Shown: one piece after another, positions 22,831 to 33,806 of the stretch
Layout: each line of letters begins with the position of its first letter
Numbering within the stretch: the stretch's first letter is position 1
Assembly: GCA_015178975.1 (NCBI GenBank)
Contig: WHVD01000258.1
Coordinates: 23,621-87,620 of the forward strand
Source: Hysterangium stoloniferum
Taxonomy: Eukaryota > Basidiomycota > Agaricomycetes > Hysterangiales > Hysterangiaceae
DNA length: 64,000 nucleotides
Direction: 5' to 3'
The notes under the pieces: generated by a model
Told to the model about the DNA's origin: nothing
Seen by the model: only the letters and a program-made list of their open reading frames with translations
Databases searched by the model: none
Program-made: the position numbers and the translations under genes

Positions 22831-24440
22831 TCATAGTTGGATGGCTCTAGGTTCCCACATGGTGTACTCCACAGAGACCATCCATCCTTGAATCTTCAAC
22901 ACCTGCAAGTCTACTTCCATTGAGACAGCATAAACAACAGTGGGGATCATCAACATCGGCCAATCTTGAATGACTTGAATTTTGGAGTCATCCATGCGGA
23001 GACCATTGGGTCCCATCATGAAACCTAAATATTCAACTGTGTCAACATCAAAAGAACATTTTTTACCATTCGTGAAAAGACCATGTTTTCAGAGTCTTCG
23101 GAGGACTTCACGAACATGTCCATCATGAAGTGTAGGATATTCAGAGAATATGAGGATGTCATCTAAGTACACAATGACGAAGATGTCGAGGAGGTCAGGA
23201 AAGATGTCATTGATAAAACATTGAAAGACCAATGGGGCATTGGTGAGGCTGGAAGGCATCACTAACCATTCGAAGGAACCATAGCGAGTGCGAAAAGCTG
23301 TTTTCCATTTGTCACCTTTGGTGATCTGAACCAAATGATAGGTGTGCTTGAGGTCTATCTTTGTATAGATTTGGGCCTTCTGAGGGGCATCGAGTAAATC
23401 GGAGATTAGTGGTAACAGGTACTTACATATCTTTTTGAGTGGTCACATTTAGTCCTTGAAAGTCAATGCAAAGCCAAAGGGAACCATCTTTTTTCCGAAT
23501 GAATAGGACAGGGGCTCCATAAGGAGACTTTGAGGGTCGGATAAAACCTATGGCCAAATGTTCGTCCAAGAAATCTCAGATAGCCAATAATTCGGACTGC
23601 AAGAGAGGATAAACTGGGCCTAGGGGCAGATGTGAACCTTCTTCAATATCAATTTTCAAATCATAAGGCCTGTGAGGGGCAAGTCGATCAGCTTTGTGTT
23701 TACTGAAGACATCTGCAAATTAATTGTATTTTTCTGGAACACCTTCTAAATTTGTGATCGGTTCAGCCACTGGGGATGCAAAGTGACCGGTGACTTCATC
23801 AACTTTAAGATTGACTGTAAATGCTCGGGAGCCATCCAACTTGATGGCTCTCATAAAAGCTGCGGCATTTATTAGAGAGATGGGCAGTGGAGAGCTCGGA
23901 TTTGCCACAGTGGCCGGAGGTGCTGTAGAGGCCATATTTGCCAAAACAGGCGGAAACGGACCGGGTTCGGATATGGATACTGCCCAATACCCAATCAATC
24001 AACAGATTGTAGCAGGTGAGCCAGTTATGTCCTAGAACCACGGAGCAGCTTGGGTCCAACTGTGTTACAAAAAACGTAACTGTCTGAAAAGTTCCACATG
24101 GGAACCAAAGTCAGAGTTCACAGGCTTGTGAGATTATGGAGTTTGAGGTACCATCGAAGAGTCGGAGCGGAATTGGATCTATTGCATAGGTTTTTAACTG
24201 ATTTTTTGGGGAAAAACTTGTATCTATAAAACAATGGGTTGAACCTGAATCTATGAGAGCTTGAAAGGTGAGACTCCCGAGGGGTTCCGAAGTAAGATTT
24301 ATAAATAAGGAATTAGGATCATACAGGGCGGATGCATTAAGATGACAATTTTCCGGTGTGTGGGGAGATTCAATGCAACTCTCCAACTGCACGGAATCCA
24401 GAGAGTTGCTTAATCTTTTTTTGACTCAGCAGCCAGCTTA
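22831..24440 (-). pseudogene. Ty3/gypsy protease and reverse transcriptase, truncated
   Basis: On the minus strand: a retropepsin with SLTFQALIDSGSTHCFID (DSG active site, about 24210-24280), [17 protein letters not shown] sequence near 24050, then [18 protein letters not shown] (about 23500), [38 protein letters not shown] and the catalytic [13 protein letters not shown] (about 23140-23180), and FMMGPNGLRMDDSKIQVI near 23000. Stops and frameshifts are present, for example in NVTTQKD. Downstream of about 22950 the pol sequence ends; RNase H and integrase are absent. Gag lies upstream, but separated by an insertion at about 24441-25900. Confidence 0.85.
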
Positions 24441-25900
24441 GCTGGTGTAAGTTTGTTACTAGGAAAAGACCTAATAACCTGCGTGCAACGGTCAAGTCTT
24501 TATGATGGTCACTAACACAGTCATTCTTGAAACCAGTCTATAACCAAACACACTTGGAGCGAGAGGCTAGAGATCAGACCTTGGATGACATAAACGAAGA
24601 TGAATACAAAAGGCTGATGTAAGCCCAATGTTGAGGAGTGTAGAACTTCAACAATAAGAGACACCACAGTATCCCTTACTAGCCGTAGGAGTGAGACTGA
24701 GAGTAAGACTTAAGAGATTGTCCTTAAGAATGAGCTTCGAAATGAGATACAATGAAATTGCTTGTTCAATAGTGGGCAAAAGAGAGGCCCTTATATACAT
24801 GAGGAAGCACAGGTCAAAACAAACATCTAAAAACAACAACACAATAATGATGTGATATGGTGTGAGTCATTTCTGAGTCATCACAATAGGAGTGTTAGTA
24901 AAGCTGTGAACAATAATAGGGGGAGGCTGCACTGAACAATAAGAGAATGACAAACAAAAGATGAGATCAGACATGTGATACAGATAAATGGGGAAACACA
25001 ATAGAACAATAGGGGAAGTGAGTCAGACAATAGGGATGATGGAGTAATAGAAGTGATGGCTGATGAAACATTGATGATATGAGTCAGAAACACAAGAATC
25101 CCATGATAATGTGTCACCCTCAAATGCTATGCTTGATTTCAAAATCTTGACAATATTACCAATCGATGAACCGAGATTGGACATATTGTGTTCCTAGTTT
25201 TGCAGTATAAGGAGGGGATGCAATCAATCACCATTTTAGAACCAGGTGGTGAGTAGGCTTCACAACCACGCAAGGAACACGAATCGACAATGACCTCAAT
25301 GAGGCTCTACTTGACTTCCCTCTGGAACCAGGGTTGTGAATAACTTGGGTTCTCTGTGATCTCCTATTGGAGTGAACATTGCCATGTAACAGATTCCCGA
25401 TGACGGTGGGGAACAGTCCTGCTGGAACACTCGATCAAATCAATAGTGGAGGATTTCAGAGGAGCCATCATAGTGTTCTATACAAATGAAGGCAGGATCA
25501 TCTGGAGCATATGGGAGTCGAATACCTTGTCGATGGAGGAAACGATGGTATTTCTTGGAGGAGCATGAGTGGGCTGGTAGGGGCTTGGGAATGATGTCTG
25601 AGGATGAGGAGAAGCGAGATGTTATTGGCTGGAGTTCTATTTGGGAGTGAAGAGTCGGTTTTGAGTAGGAACTGAGGGTTATTTTGGAGGACGATGCAGT
25701 GTTGAACATGATGGAGTTTTGGTCATCTGTTTGATGAAACTGATTTGGCTGTGTAGAAGTCGTCTTGAGTGCCAAAGTATATATAAGAATTTGTGCTGTG
25801 ACGTGACTTGAAACTATAGCCATATTAGTCTCTTTCCAATTGAACTCTCTACACTGGTTGTGAGGTCGTGGCCGTATTGGCCAATCAGGCTTTTGTGGCC
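24441..25900. mobile_element. Insertion between gag and protease of the gypsy element
   Basis: The gag zinc-knuckle part ends near 25900 and the pre-protease stretch (PAKLAAESKKD) begins near 24450. The 1.45 kb between them does not fit gypsy coding. It contains an open frame on the minus strand (25440-25823) rich in S/T/P and ending GSSEILHY, and AT-rich non-coding sequence. I cannot assign it to a family. It may be a non-autonomous element or solo LTR; no clean target duplication was found. Confidence 0.35.
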
Positions 25901-27130
25901 TTCAGGCATGCAGTGACTCAGTGTCCGGGATCTGCACACAACAGAGAAAGGTTGTTGTCCATTCAGCATTGCTTTTCCTGTGGTAGGAGCTTGCTGTCGG
26001 AGCCGAGTTTGCCAGTTAAGTCGGGTTTGTCTTTATCTTGAGACTTATTTGACTGTTTACCCTTGCCTTTTTTTGTCATTAGAACCCTTGTTTTTGGACT
26101 TCTTATCGGAGTTTGAGTTGCTACTATTGTTGGTGTTTTGATTACCAGACTTGTTGGCATTCTTATTGTCCAATGATTTTTTGTCCAATGGGTTTTTGTG
26201 ACTGATTTCCGAATGTCATTCCCAGTATCGGGCATCCATGTTTTGGGCCTTTAGATGCATGAGGGGGAGAGTCTTCAGTTTGCTGGTCTCTCCTTTGGAA
26301 ACTTCATCTTTGAGGTGAGATGGGAGGCTGGAATAAAACTGGTAACAGAGGGCCGAATCACCCCAGTCGCAACGTGCGGCGAGGTTGTTGAACTGGATGA
26401 TGTAGTTGGTGATGTGCTAAGTGTCTTCCATTTTGAGATTATAAAGTGCAGTTTTGGCATCACCAGTTTGGTCGTAGGGACCAAAGTTTGTTTCAAGTTC
26501 CTCGACAAAGGAATCCCAATCGTGGAGCCAGTCAGGATCTTTGGAGGTGAGGCTGGAGAATGTGGGTTCAAACCAGGCTGCTGTGGAATCCTTAAGGTAT
26601 GAGAGTGCAAAATTTACCTTTTAGTCATCCATTGTGAATACAGCCAGGCAGTCCTGAAAGTTGAATCGACATTGCATAAGAAATGTTGGCAATTTCTTCG
26701 GGTTTGAGCTGGTAAACGGTTCAGGTTTATTGACTCTGGTTTACCCAGGTTCTTTTTCCTTGGTATTGCTTTTAAGGAATTCATTAAGGGATCCTAGGGT
26801 ACCTGAGAACAATTCCCATATCTTGTCGTGATCGAAATCCAGTTTTTGTTTTGCGGACTTCTTAGAACCACTAGCCTGAGGTATGGGTTGGTCGCCATCC
26901 TCAGGTTCGGGTTCCAGAGCTGATTGATTGTTATCCTCTTCAGGTGCTTTGGGTTCAGTTGCTTCAGTAATTTCTTCAGCATCACCAGTAATTTCCACAA
27001 AGTGGGATTCTTCAGAGGTTTCTGGTTGCTGGGTTCTCAGAGTAGCTCAGGCTGTATACAGGAAAGGAGACTTGAGAGTGGAAGATTCTGCTTTGCCACT
27101 TGGCTTGGCATCTCTTTTTCTTGGAGGCAT
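25901..27130 (-). pseudogene. Ty3/gypsy gag
   Basis: Gag starts at ATG 27130 (MPPRKRDAKPSGKAES). An in-frame TGA follows after PFLYTA (CGA to TGA would explain it). Next comes an acidic stretch (ITGDAEEITEATEPKAPEED) and the retrotrans_gag core (about 26250-26640: AAWFEPTFSSLT, DPDWLHDWDSFVEELETNFG, KTALYNLKMED, ITNYIIQFNNLAARC), then a lysine/asparagine-rich linker. The zinc knuckle near 25940 has lost its first cysteine (serine in its place) and contains a stop. The gene is dead. Confidence 0.8.
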
Positions 27131-27154
27131 GATTAACAGAAAGTGTGAGTGTGA

Positions 27155-27165
27155 AATCAGAATAT
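27155..27165 (-). promoter_or_regulatory. Primer-binding site of self-priming type
   Basis: Two bases inside the LTR end the minus strand reads ATATTCTGATT. Its exact complement AATCAGAATAT lies inside the LTR at 27462-27472, 33 bases after a TATATGAA box. This is the Tf1 arrangement, where the first 11 bases of the transcript fold back to prime reverse transcription. The same leader follows the related LTR end at 20152. Confidence 0.65.
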
Positions 27166-27167
27166 AC

Positions 27168-27908
27168 TGTTAAGAACTGAAAACTGACTAATGTCAGTAG
27201 GCCGACAGGGACTGATCGGAAGGACTTGGCTTCAGCTTATGTGCTGCACCCTTGCAATTATCCATCAGGTGTCCTTAAATTTCGGACAGCCAAAGACTAG
27301 TCCTAATGAATTCCTCTCGGCGAGTCACTGATTGGGACCAAAGGATAAGTCAAGTGTCGGGCCAAGGGGTTGGAAACCGAGAGTGGGCGAGCGCACGTGA
27401 AGGCGGATAGTGGAGTACTTAGTATGAGACTTCTAGAGGTGTAAGAGGGTATTCTGAGTTGATATTCTGATTGCCTAGTAACGACAACTACAGTGGGTTC
27501 ATATACAAATATTTGGCGTCTAGAAAATACTAACTAGGAGAAGAGCAGAAAGCGGTATTGACAAATAAGCTTGACTAGGAACGGGGAGGTTACGATTAGT
27601 TCAGAGGCCATGAAATAACCGAGAGCAGAATTATGGGAAAAGGAAATAGTCCGAGGGTTACAAGTGTATATAGACATATGTGAAACATAGAGTAGAACAG
27701 ATCATCATAATAAAAGGGACATATCAGAGTTTAACCAGATAGTACAAGTATATTTTGACGTGGGCGTAAGTGGAGTTTGATCACCACAAAAGCATACATC
27801 AGCATCGGGGGACCGACGGTTCCTGATGTGATGACTTGAATGATGACTTGAATTGTTGATAGGTGGTGATAATCTCGGGGACTGTCAGGTTGCGACACAG
27901 TTGTAACA
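27168..27908 (-). mobile_element. 741-bp LTR (5' LTR of the gypsy element)
   Basis: Minus-strand orientation; begins TGTTACAACTG and ends TTCTTAACA, so the ends are TGTTA/TAACA. It lies directly upstream of the gag ATG at 27130. It shares the block ATAAGCTGAAGC near its 3' end with the LTR remnants at 5700-5972 and 20080-20152. The 3' LTR partner was not found, which fits the truncation of pol. Confidence 0.7.
27462..27505 (-). promoter_or_regulatory. LTR promoter: TATA box and predicted transcript start
   Basis: TATATGAA (27498-27505, minus strand) is followed 33 bases later by AATCAGAATAT (starting at 27472). The distance fits a pol II start site, and the 11-mer is the perfect complement of the primer-binding site at 27155-27165. 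The flanking bases do not pair, so the match is exactly 11 long, as in Tf1. Confidence 0.55.
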
Positions 27909-27989
27909 TCCTGACACATTGTTAGGTTGTATTTGGTTGTGTAATCATGTGACATGTTCAGAACATTCAACACATGACAAACAGACCAT

Positions 27990-29026
27990 AACAGTCTTGT
28001 TGATTCCAACATGCAGCCTCTTTCTACTTCTCAATGCAAACACATCCTCTCTCTCTTGGATTCTAGTCATTCTGCCCACCAGATCTCATCATCCACTGGT
28101 CTACACATCAGTACCATCTCTAGACTTTGCATAAAACACCATCCTTCTCTGCAGAAGCCCACTGGTGAACATCCTTCCAAGCTTTCTGAGGCTGATATTT
28201 GCTACATATATATGCCCAGTATCTCATCACCAAGGAAGGCTGAAAATATCTCTCAGATCACCCAGATCCTTCAGAACACTACCAACCAGTCTCTCACATC
28301 CCAGACAACTTGTAACAACCTGAAGTTAGCTGGTATGAAAGCTGTGGTAAAGGCCAAGAAGCCCCTTCTTACCAAGAGACATGGGAAGGAGAGGAAGGAT
28401 TTTGCTCTGGCTCATTTGGACTGGACAATGGAGGACTGGAAGACTGTTGTATGGTCTGATGAGACCAAAATCAATAGGCTGGGTCAGATGGGAAGAGGTG
28501 GGTTTGGAAGAAGGCAGGGGAGGGTTTGAGTGATAGGCTTGTGAAGGAGACTGTAAAGTTTGGAGGTGGATCTCTGATGATGTGGGGCTGCATGCTGTGG
28601 GAAGGAGTTGGGTATGCATGCAAGATTGATGGGAAGATGGATGGAGAGTTATACACCAAGATTCTGCAGGATGAACTCCAGGAAAGCCTTGCCTTCTATG
28701 GCAAGAATCCCTCCACTATCATCTTCCAGAAGGATAATGATCCTAAGCAGAAGTCCAAGAAAGCCACACCTTGGTTTGAAGATCATGGATATAAGGTCCT
28801 TCCTTGGCAAGCACAGTTACCTGACCTCAATCCTATTGAACATCTCTGGGATTCTCTAAAAAGAAGCTGGGAGAGTATGAGAGGGCCCCAGGAGGGCCCT
28901 ATATTGGAGCTGTGGGAGAGGGTACAAGTAGAGTGGGATAAGAGGTGTGCCAGAATTTGATTGAAAGTATGTCCAGGAGGGTTGTAGCAGTGGTAAAGGC
29001 TAAAGGAGGTCATACCAAGTACTAGA
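27990..29026 (+). pseudogene. Tc1-type DDE transposase, two frameshifts
   Basis: ATG at 28011 (MQPLSTSQCKHILSLL) starts a helix-turn-helix N-terminal part (SSHSAHQISSSTGLHISTIS), followed by a second DNA-binding segment, HLDWTMEDWKTVVWSDETKI (first D), then after a one-base loss near 28485 the frame continues with GSDGKRWVWKKAGEG, FGGGSLMMWGCM, IIFQKDNDPK (second D) and LPDLNPIEHLWDSLKR (E). A second frameshift at about 28955 separates the last 25 codons (CQNLIESMSRRVVAVV to TAG near 29025). All three catalytic positions survive, but the frame does not. The copy begins directly after the gypsy LTR. Confidence 0.85.
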
Positions 29027-31046
29027 ATGCATAGCTTTATGTTTATAAAATGAAAGCAAAAAAAGAATTGCAATGATACTCCTGCACAAATATTTAACAT
29101 GTCAACAATGAGTGAATGTTTTTTAACAAACTTGCTTATCATGTAAAAGCTTAGACACAGGGCTTTCTAACTTACATTTTTTCCTAATTTTATCTAATTT
29201 ATTTGGAGTTATAAGCATCTGAGTTAAAATTTACTGAACATTGCAACCCTTTTTTTCCTTACTCTTTAATTCCCAGTAGTTCACTCATAGATACAAGCCA
29301 AGTTATATTCTAATATCTACTGTAGTCTGCACAAGTTCCCAATACAGTGCATCATACTATATTTTGGTTTATGTAAATTCAAAGTCCATCATTGCTGCCG
29401 ACTTAATTTCCGATGCTAGACGAAAAAGGAAGTTCGTTGTCCGGGCTTAGTGTTCAACCATCCGAGCGGACTGTCACGTTCTGCCAATTTGTTACTCTTC
29501 GTCACATGAAGACATTGTTGGCATTAGCTCGCATAAGCAAGTTGCAATGGTATATTGGTGTAACCATTGAACGGCACCCCTAATATCCTTTGTCGCCAGA
29601 ACAGAATCTGTACGGCGATGTGATCGGAGCAATAACTAGGAGCTACCTCACTCTACTCTGCAGACGGCTTACAACAAGCCCTGAATGATTACCAGACCAT
29701 GGTAATGACTTTCGTCATGAAAAGGCAAAACAAACGAACATACTCTTGTGTTTGTTCCATGCCTCTAATGTCCAGAACGGGGCTGCACTCGTCACGAAGT
29801 AAAGGAATCTCGCTGATGATTATCAAACCAACGAAATTTTTATGGCTGGTGTTCGTGCTTTCATGTGTGATGACATTCCATGTTTCCGGAATGGTAATGA
29901 TGATTTGTGTCTCAGCAATCTGCTGCTCCTTGAGTTGACTGTGTCGCTAGTTAGTTCTCCGACCTTTTACATGGTGCAGGGCTCATCTCGAACTGAAATT
30001 GAGCCTCACGATCCCGATTTAAACGGGTGATTGGAACCCATGCCCTCACTCAGCAACACGAAGTAAATGCACAAGCTCACCCCTTTTTTCTACCCCTGCT
30101 CATTCTCATTCGAGCCAGCCGAGCAGTAGTCCCATCGGCAGAACACAGTCGTTAGCTGTCGACAGGTCGAGTCGTAATCATTTATCTCCTACCAGCAGCA
30201 TGGACACTGAACGAGATGCAAGCCCCAATATACTTGAATTTTTTGCTGACTGTGCTGCATATTTCCCCCCCAAGGCGTTAAAGCTTCATTGGAGACTGTT
30301 GAGGCCATTGTGCGTAATGTCCTGCCTCGTGGCTTACCCTCCTATTCTTGTTTTTATTGTTCTAATTTTCTTTTAATAACATTGTAAAGTACATATATTT
30401 CAATCCTACGCGTGCTAGACTGTGTATTTAGAGTGACTGCAAACATTACAAGAAATTTGAGATCTAGGCGACCAGATTTAACACCCATGGCTCGCATGTC
30501 TTCTGACAATTAAGCAGTGGCTGGGGGCCTTAAAGGACCTCATTTGATTTCACTGTCAGATCTGGAAGGTCATACGTGAATGGTAACAATCGACCTATAA
30601 CTCCTCATAAGGCCACCACGTGATATGCCATCTCACGATTGTCACAGCGGGTAACCCCCAACTGGCGGTTCGGCATTTCCGTTCCGCCACCCCCTTACTG
30701 CCAAGACGCCGGGGTTAATCGAATGGCGCATTTGGAATGCATCCTGGAAGTACTTGACATAAACTCAACACAGAATTCCGACCCTAAGTGACTCTGACGT
30801 CCGTCTGGTTGTTGGAGTAAAACGTAATCATTATGAGCTAAAATATAGCTCGACAGGTGTGAGATACAGATACAATCTTCACTACACCACATCGGGACCT
30901 GAGATAATTAAATAGATCATCCCGAAACTGGCGTTTCAAGCTTCAAGGTACCGCTCGTGTCAAAGTCCAACTCAAGCCTTGTTGAATCGTACATAATCAA
31001 CGCGGGATGGTTGCTCCTCTTCAATCTTTCCCTTCTACTGTTCGGG
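29027..31046. other. No gene recognised; transposon-end sequence at the left
   Basis: At 29103-29135 the sequence AATGAGTGAATGTTTTTTAA recurs, with small changes, at about 943-965 next to the Helitron fragments, suggesting a shared repeat end. A short ORF at about 30200 (MDTERDASPNILEFFADC) and others have no recognisable domain. The last 200 bases are the promoter side of the P450 gene; no clear TATA box was identified. Confidence 0.35.
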
Positions 31047-33214
31047 ATGCTGCATCATTTCTTCCTGGCCCTAGTGCTCCTAGGACTTTTCTTAGCACAC
31101 ATTCTTTTAGATCGAAGACGTATTCCCAAAGGCAAAGACCCGTTTTTTCAACCTAATGAATCTCGAGTAATTCTCGTCACACCTTAGGGCTTCGACTTCC
31201 GCCGGGACCCCCTCGGAGACTTTTGGTTGGTAACGTAGGTGATTTACCCTCCTCCCGCGAGTGGAGGACGTACGAAAAATGGGCCGAGCAATATGGTAAG
31301 ATTAGATACCGGATTCCAATCAGACGGTACTCACATCCCCTGCTCAAAGGGGATCTTGTATATCTGAACGTCCTCGGTACATCACTCCTCTTCGTCAACT
31401 CGAACGATCTGGCACGAGAGTTGTTCGAAAAGCGATCAAAGATATACTCCGATCGGCCAACTCTGATCATGCTCAACGAACTGTAAATATGGCTTTACAT
31501 GTGATTACATCGTTTCTTCCGTTATTAACCCAATGTTTAAGGATGGGATTTGATTGGGGTGTACCGTTCATGCCGTATGGCGACTGGTGGCGCCGTCATC
31601 GCCAAATTATTCAACGCAAAATGAGCTCCAACTTTCTGGCTACATGTCACCCTATCCAATTAAAGCACACACAGTCAGTATAAACTATTCACTTTGAGGG
31701 CAAAATGCGACCAAAAAAACTAGACAGCTTTTAGCCCGCTTGAACGCTTCTCCTCTGAAATTTGTTGAGCATGCCCGCCATGCGATTACCGCAATTATCC
31801 TAGAGGTTAGTTTGGTTATTTATCACTCCGAGGTGTAAGGACTGCACTAAGACTTTATAGATCACTTATGGCATTGAAATCGAATCGCAAAACGATCCGT
31901 ACGTGAACTTGATCGAGGACGCACTAGGTGCTGCGGCTCAGGCAACTGCTCCTGGGACCTTCTTGGTAGATATGTTACCAGCATGTTCGTCCTTATACTC
32001 TTATTCTTAAATGAAGCTCTCACCCCGTTTCATGCTTCCGCAGTAAAGTACCTCCCGGAGTGGGTCCCCGGTGCTAGTTTCCAGCGCAAAGCTAGAATTT
32101 GGCGGAAATCAATAATTGATATGGCTGAAGTACCTTTCCAGGTAGTAAAGACAATGATGGTACGCTGATTTTGAATCGCATATTGGTCAAAAACCTCCCG
32201 CTTCCCCTTAGGCAAATGGAAAGGCAAAACCTTCCCTGACGTCTTCATTACTAGAAGATCTTTCGGCCATGGATGCTAGAGCCAGATTGAGTCAAGATGA
32301 AGAGACGATAATTCGTAATGTTGCTGGAATGGTATATGGAGGTGGAGGAGATACGGCAGGTTATTCTCTACTTAATACAGACTCGCAATCTTATACTTTT
32401 ATATTTTTAGACCACTTGTGCCCTAGAAATCTTTTTTTTAGCCATGGTTCTTTATCCAGAAGCACAAAGAAAGGCGCAAAAAGAACTCGACGATGTCGTG
32501 GGGCCTCACACCCTTCCAACATTCATTGACCGAGATAGGTTACGCTACACTCATGCACTTTGCAAAGAAGTCCTTCGTTGGCACCCTGTTGCCCCCCTCG
32601 CTTTACCACATCGCTTGATCAAAGATGACGTTATTGGAAACTATTTTATCCCCAAAGGTACTTTGGTTTTCGGCAATTCATGGTAAGAGGCAGATTGTCA
32701 AGTCACAGTTTGGGTAAATTAACCTGAATCGAAACAATGTCATCGTCTCAGGCAAATTCTTCATTCGGAGAAACTTTTCGGACATGATACGCATATTTTC
32801 CGACCAGAACGCTTCCTCGAGGATCCTAACAGGGAGCCTAACGTCGCTTTTGGTTTCGGCAGAAGGTATAGGTTAATTCGAATTCGCATAGTTTAAGATA
32901 AAACTGCTGACCTCTTATGGCAATTAGAATTTGCCCCGGGCGTCCGTTGGCAGAAGATTCTCTTTTCATTGTCATTGCTTCCATCTTGCATATGTTTTCC
33001 CTCTCGCCGTCGAAAGAGTGCACCCCTTCAATGGATGCATTCGTTTCAGGCTCTATTTCGTAATTATTTGTTACTGCATGACTGTGACTCATACTGACTG
33101 GGTTTTCCATCTACTTGCTCCAGCCACCCCAAGCAGTTCGGGTGCAAAATACGGCTTCGGACGGTAGAGGCAAAAGAAATTATTGCTAATATCAACCTAG
33201 TTGATGTACTCTAG
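31047..33214 (+). CDS. Cytochrome P450 monooxygenase, intact twelve-exon gene
   Basis: Exons: 31047-31119, 31188-31295, 31350-31482, 31542-31673, 31724-31805, 31861-31984, 32044-32159, 32212-32355, 32411-32682, 32752-32865, 32928-33059, 33124-33214; 1521 nt, 506 aa plus TAG, all phases consistent. The N-terminus is a membrane anchor (MLHHFFLALVLLGLFLAHIL), then the proline hinge LRLPPGPPRR. Further motifs: W/R helix C (GDWWRRHRQ), I-helix (GGGGDTTT), K-helix ExxR (KEVLRWHP), PERF region (FRPERF) and heme loop FGFGRRICPG with the cysteine ligand. Eleven introns; ten are GT-AG, and the one after the I-helix (32356-32410) starts GC. A haem-thiolate monooxygenase on the endoplasmic reticulum; substrate unknown. 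The sequence type resembles mushroom P450s annotated as O-methylsterigmatocystin oxidoreductase-like. Confidence 0.9.
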
Positions 33215-33806
33215 ATATATTACAACGCTTCTTTCGTCGTTCCCTTCTCTACATGTCATTTCAATCCCTACTGAGCCACACAGGTATATCCGTGCTATGC
33301 CAGGGAGGGGGAAAGAGATGTTACCGTGTGCAATTTTTTTACAGTACACATTCTACGCTTCGACTTGATACCAATTACATTCGTTATTATTTGGCAGCGA
33401 TAGTCAGAGGACGTCCACCGGGATACATACTCAGTATGTACTATGCAGACGCTGCTGGAAATAACGAGTTTATAGTCGATTGGTACGACTCCGATGTTCT
33501 CGAGGAGATCTGATGGCATCAAAAGTGAACCGACTCGAGGGTTGGCTTGTCCCGCAAGAAGACCCCCAGCCACTCCATTAAACTAATAATATCCACAAAC
33601 AGTATTGTATGCGATTCGGCAAGTCGACTGAACACTGGGAAATAACTAAAAGCGGAAAGGCGTACGGATATCTGTCTAACCTGCTATTAATAATAGAGTC
33701 TTTGCAACTAATTTATATTAGCAAACTGGATGGTGTTCCTGATATGAATAAGTAGGACCCAGAAAACTATCACGTCCGATTTTTATTCCCCGCACTAACT
33801 ATTCTT
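33215..33806. other. Intergenic spacer between the two P450 copies
   Basis: No coding sequence recognised. Short open frames at 33253-33513 and 33295-33573 overlap on opposite strands without domain content. Probably holds the terminator of the intact P450 and the decayed promoter of the second copy. Confidence 0.4.
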
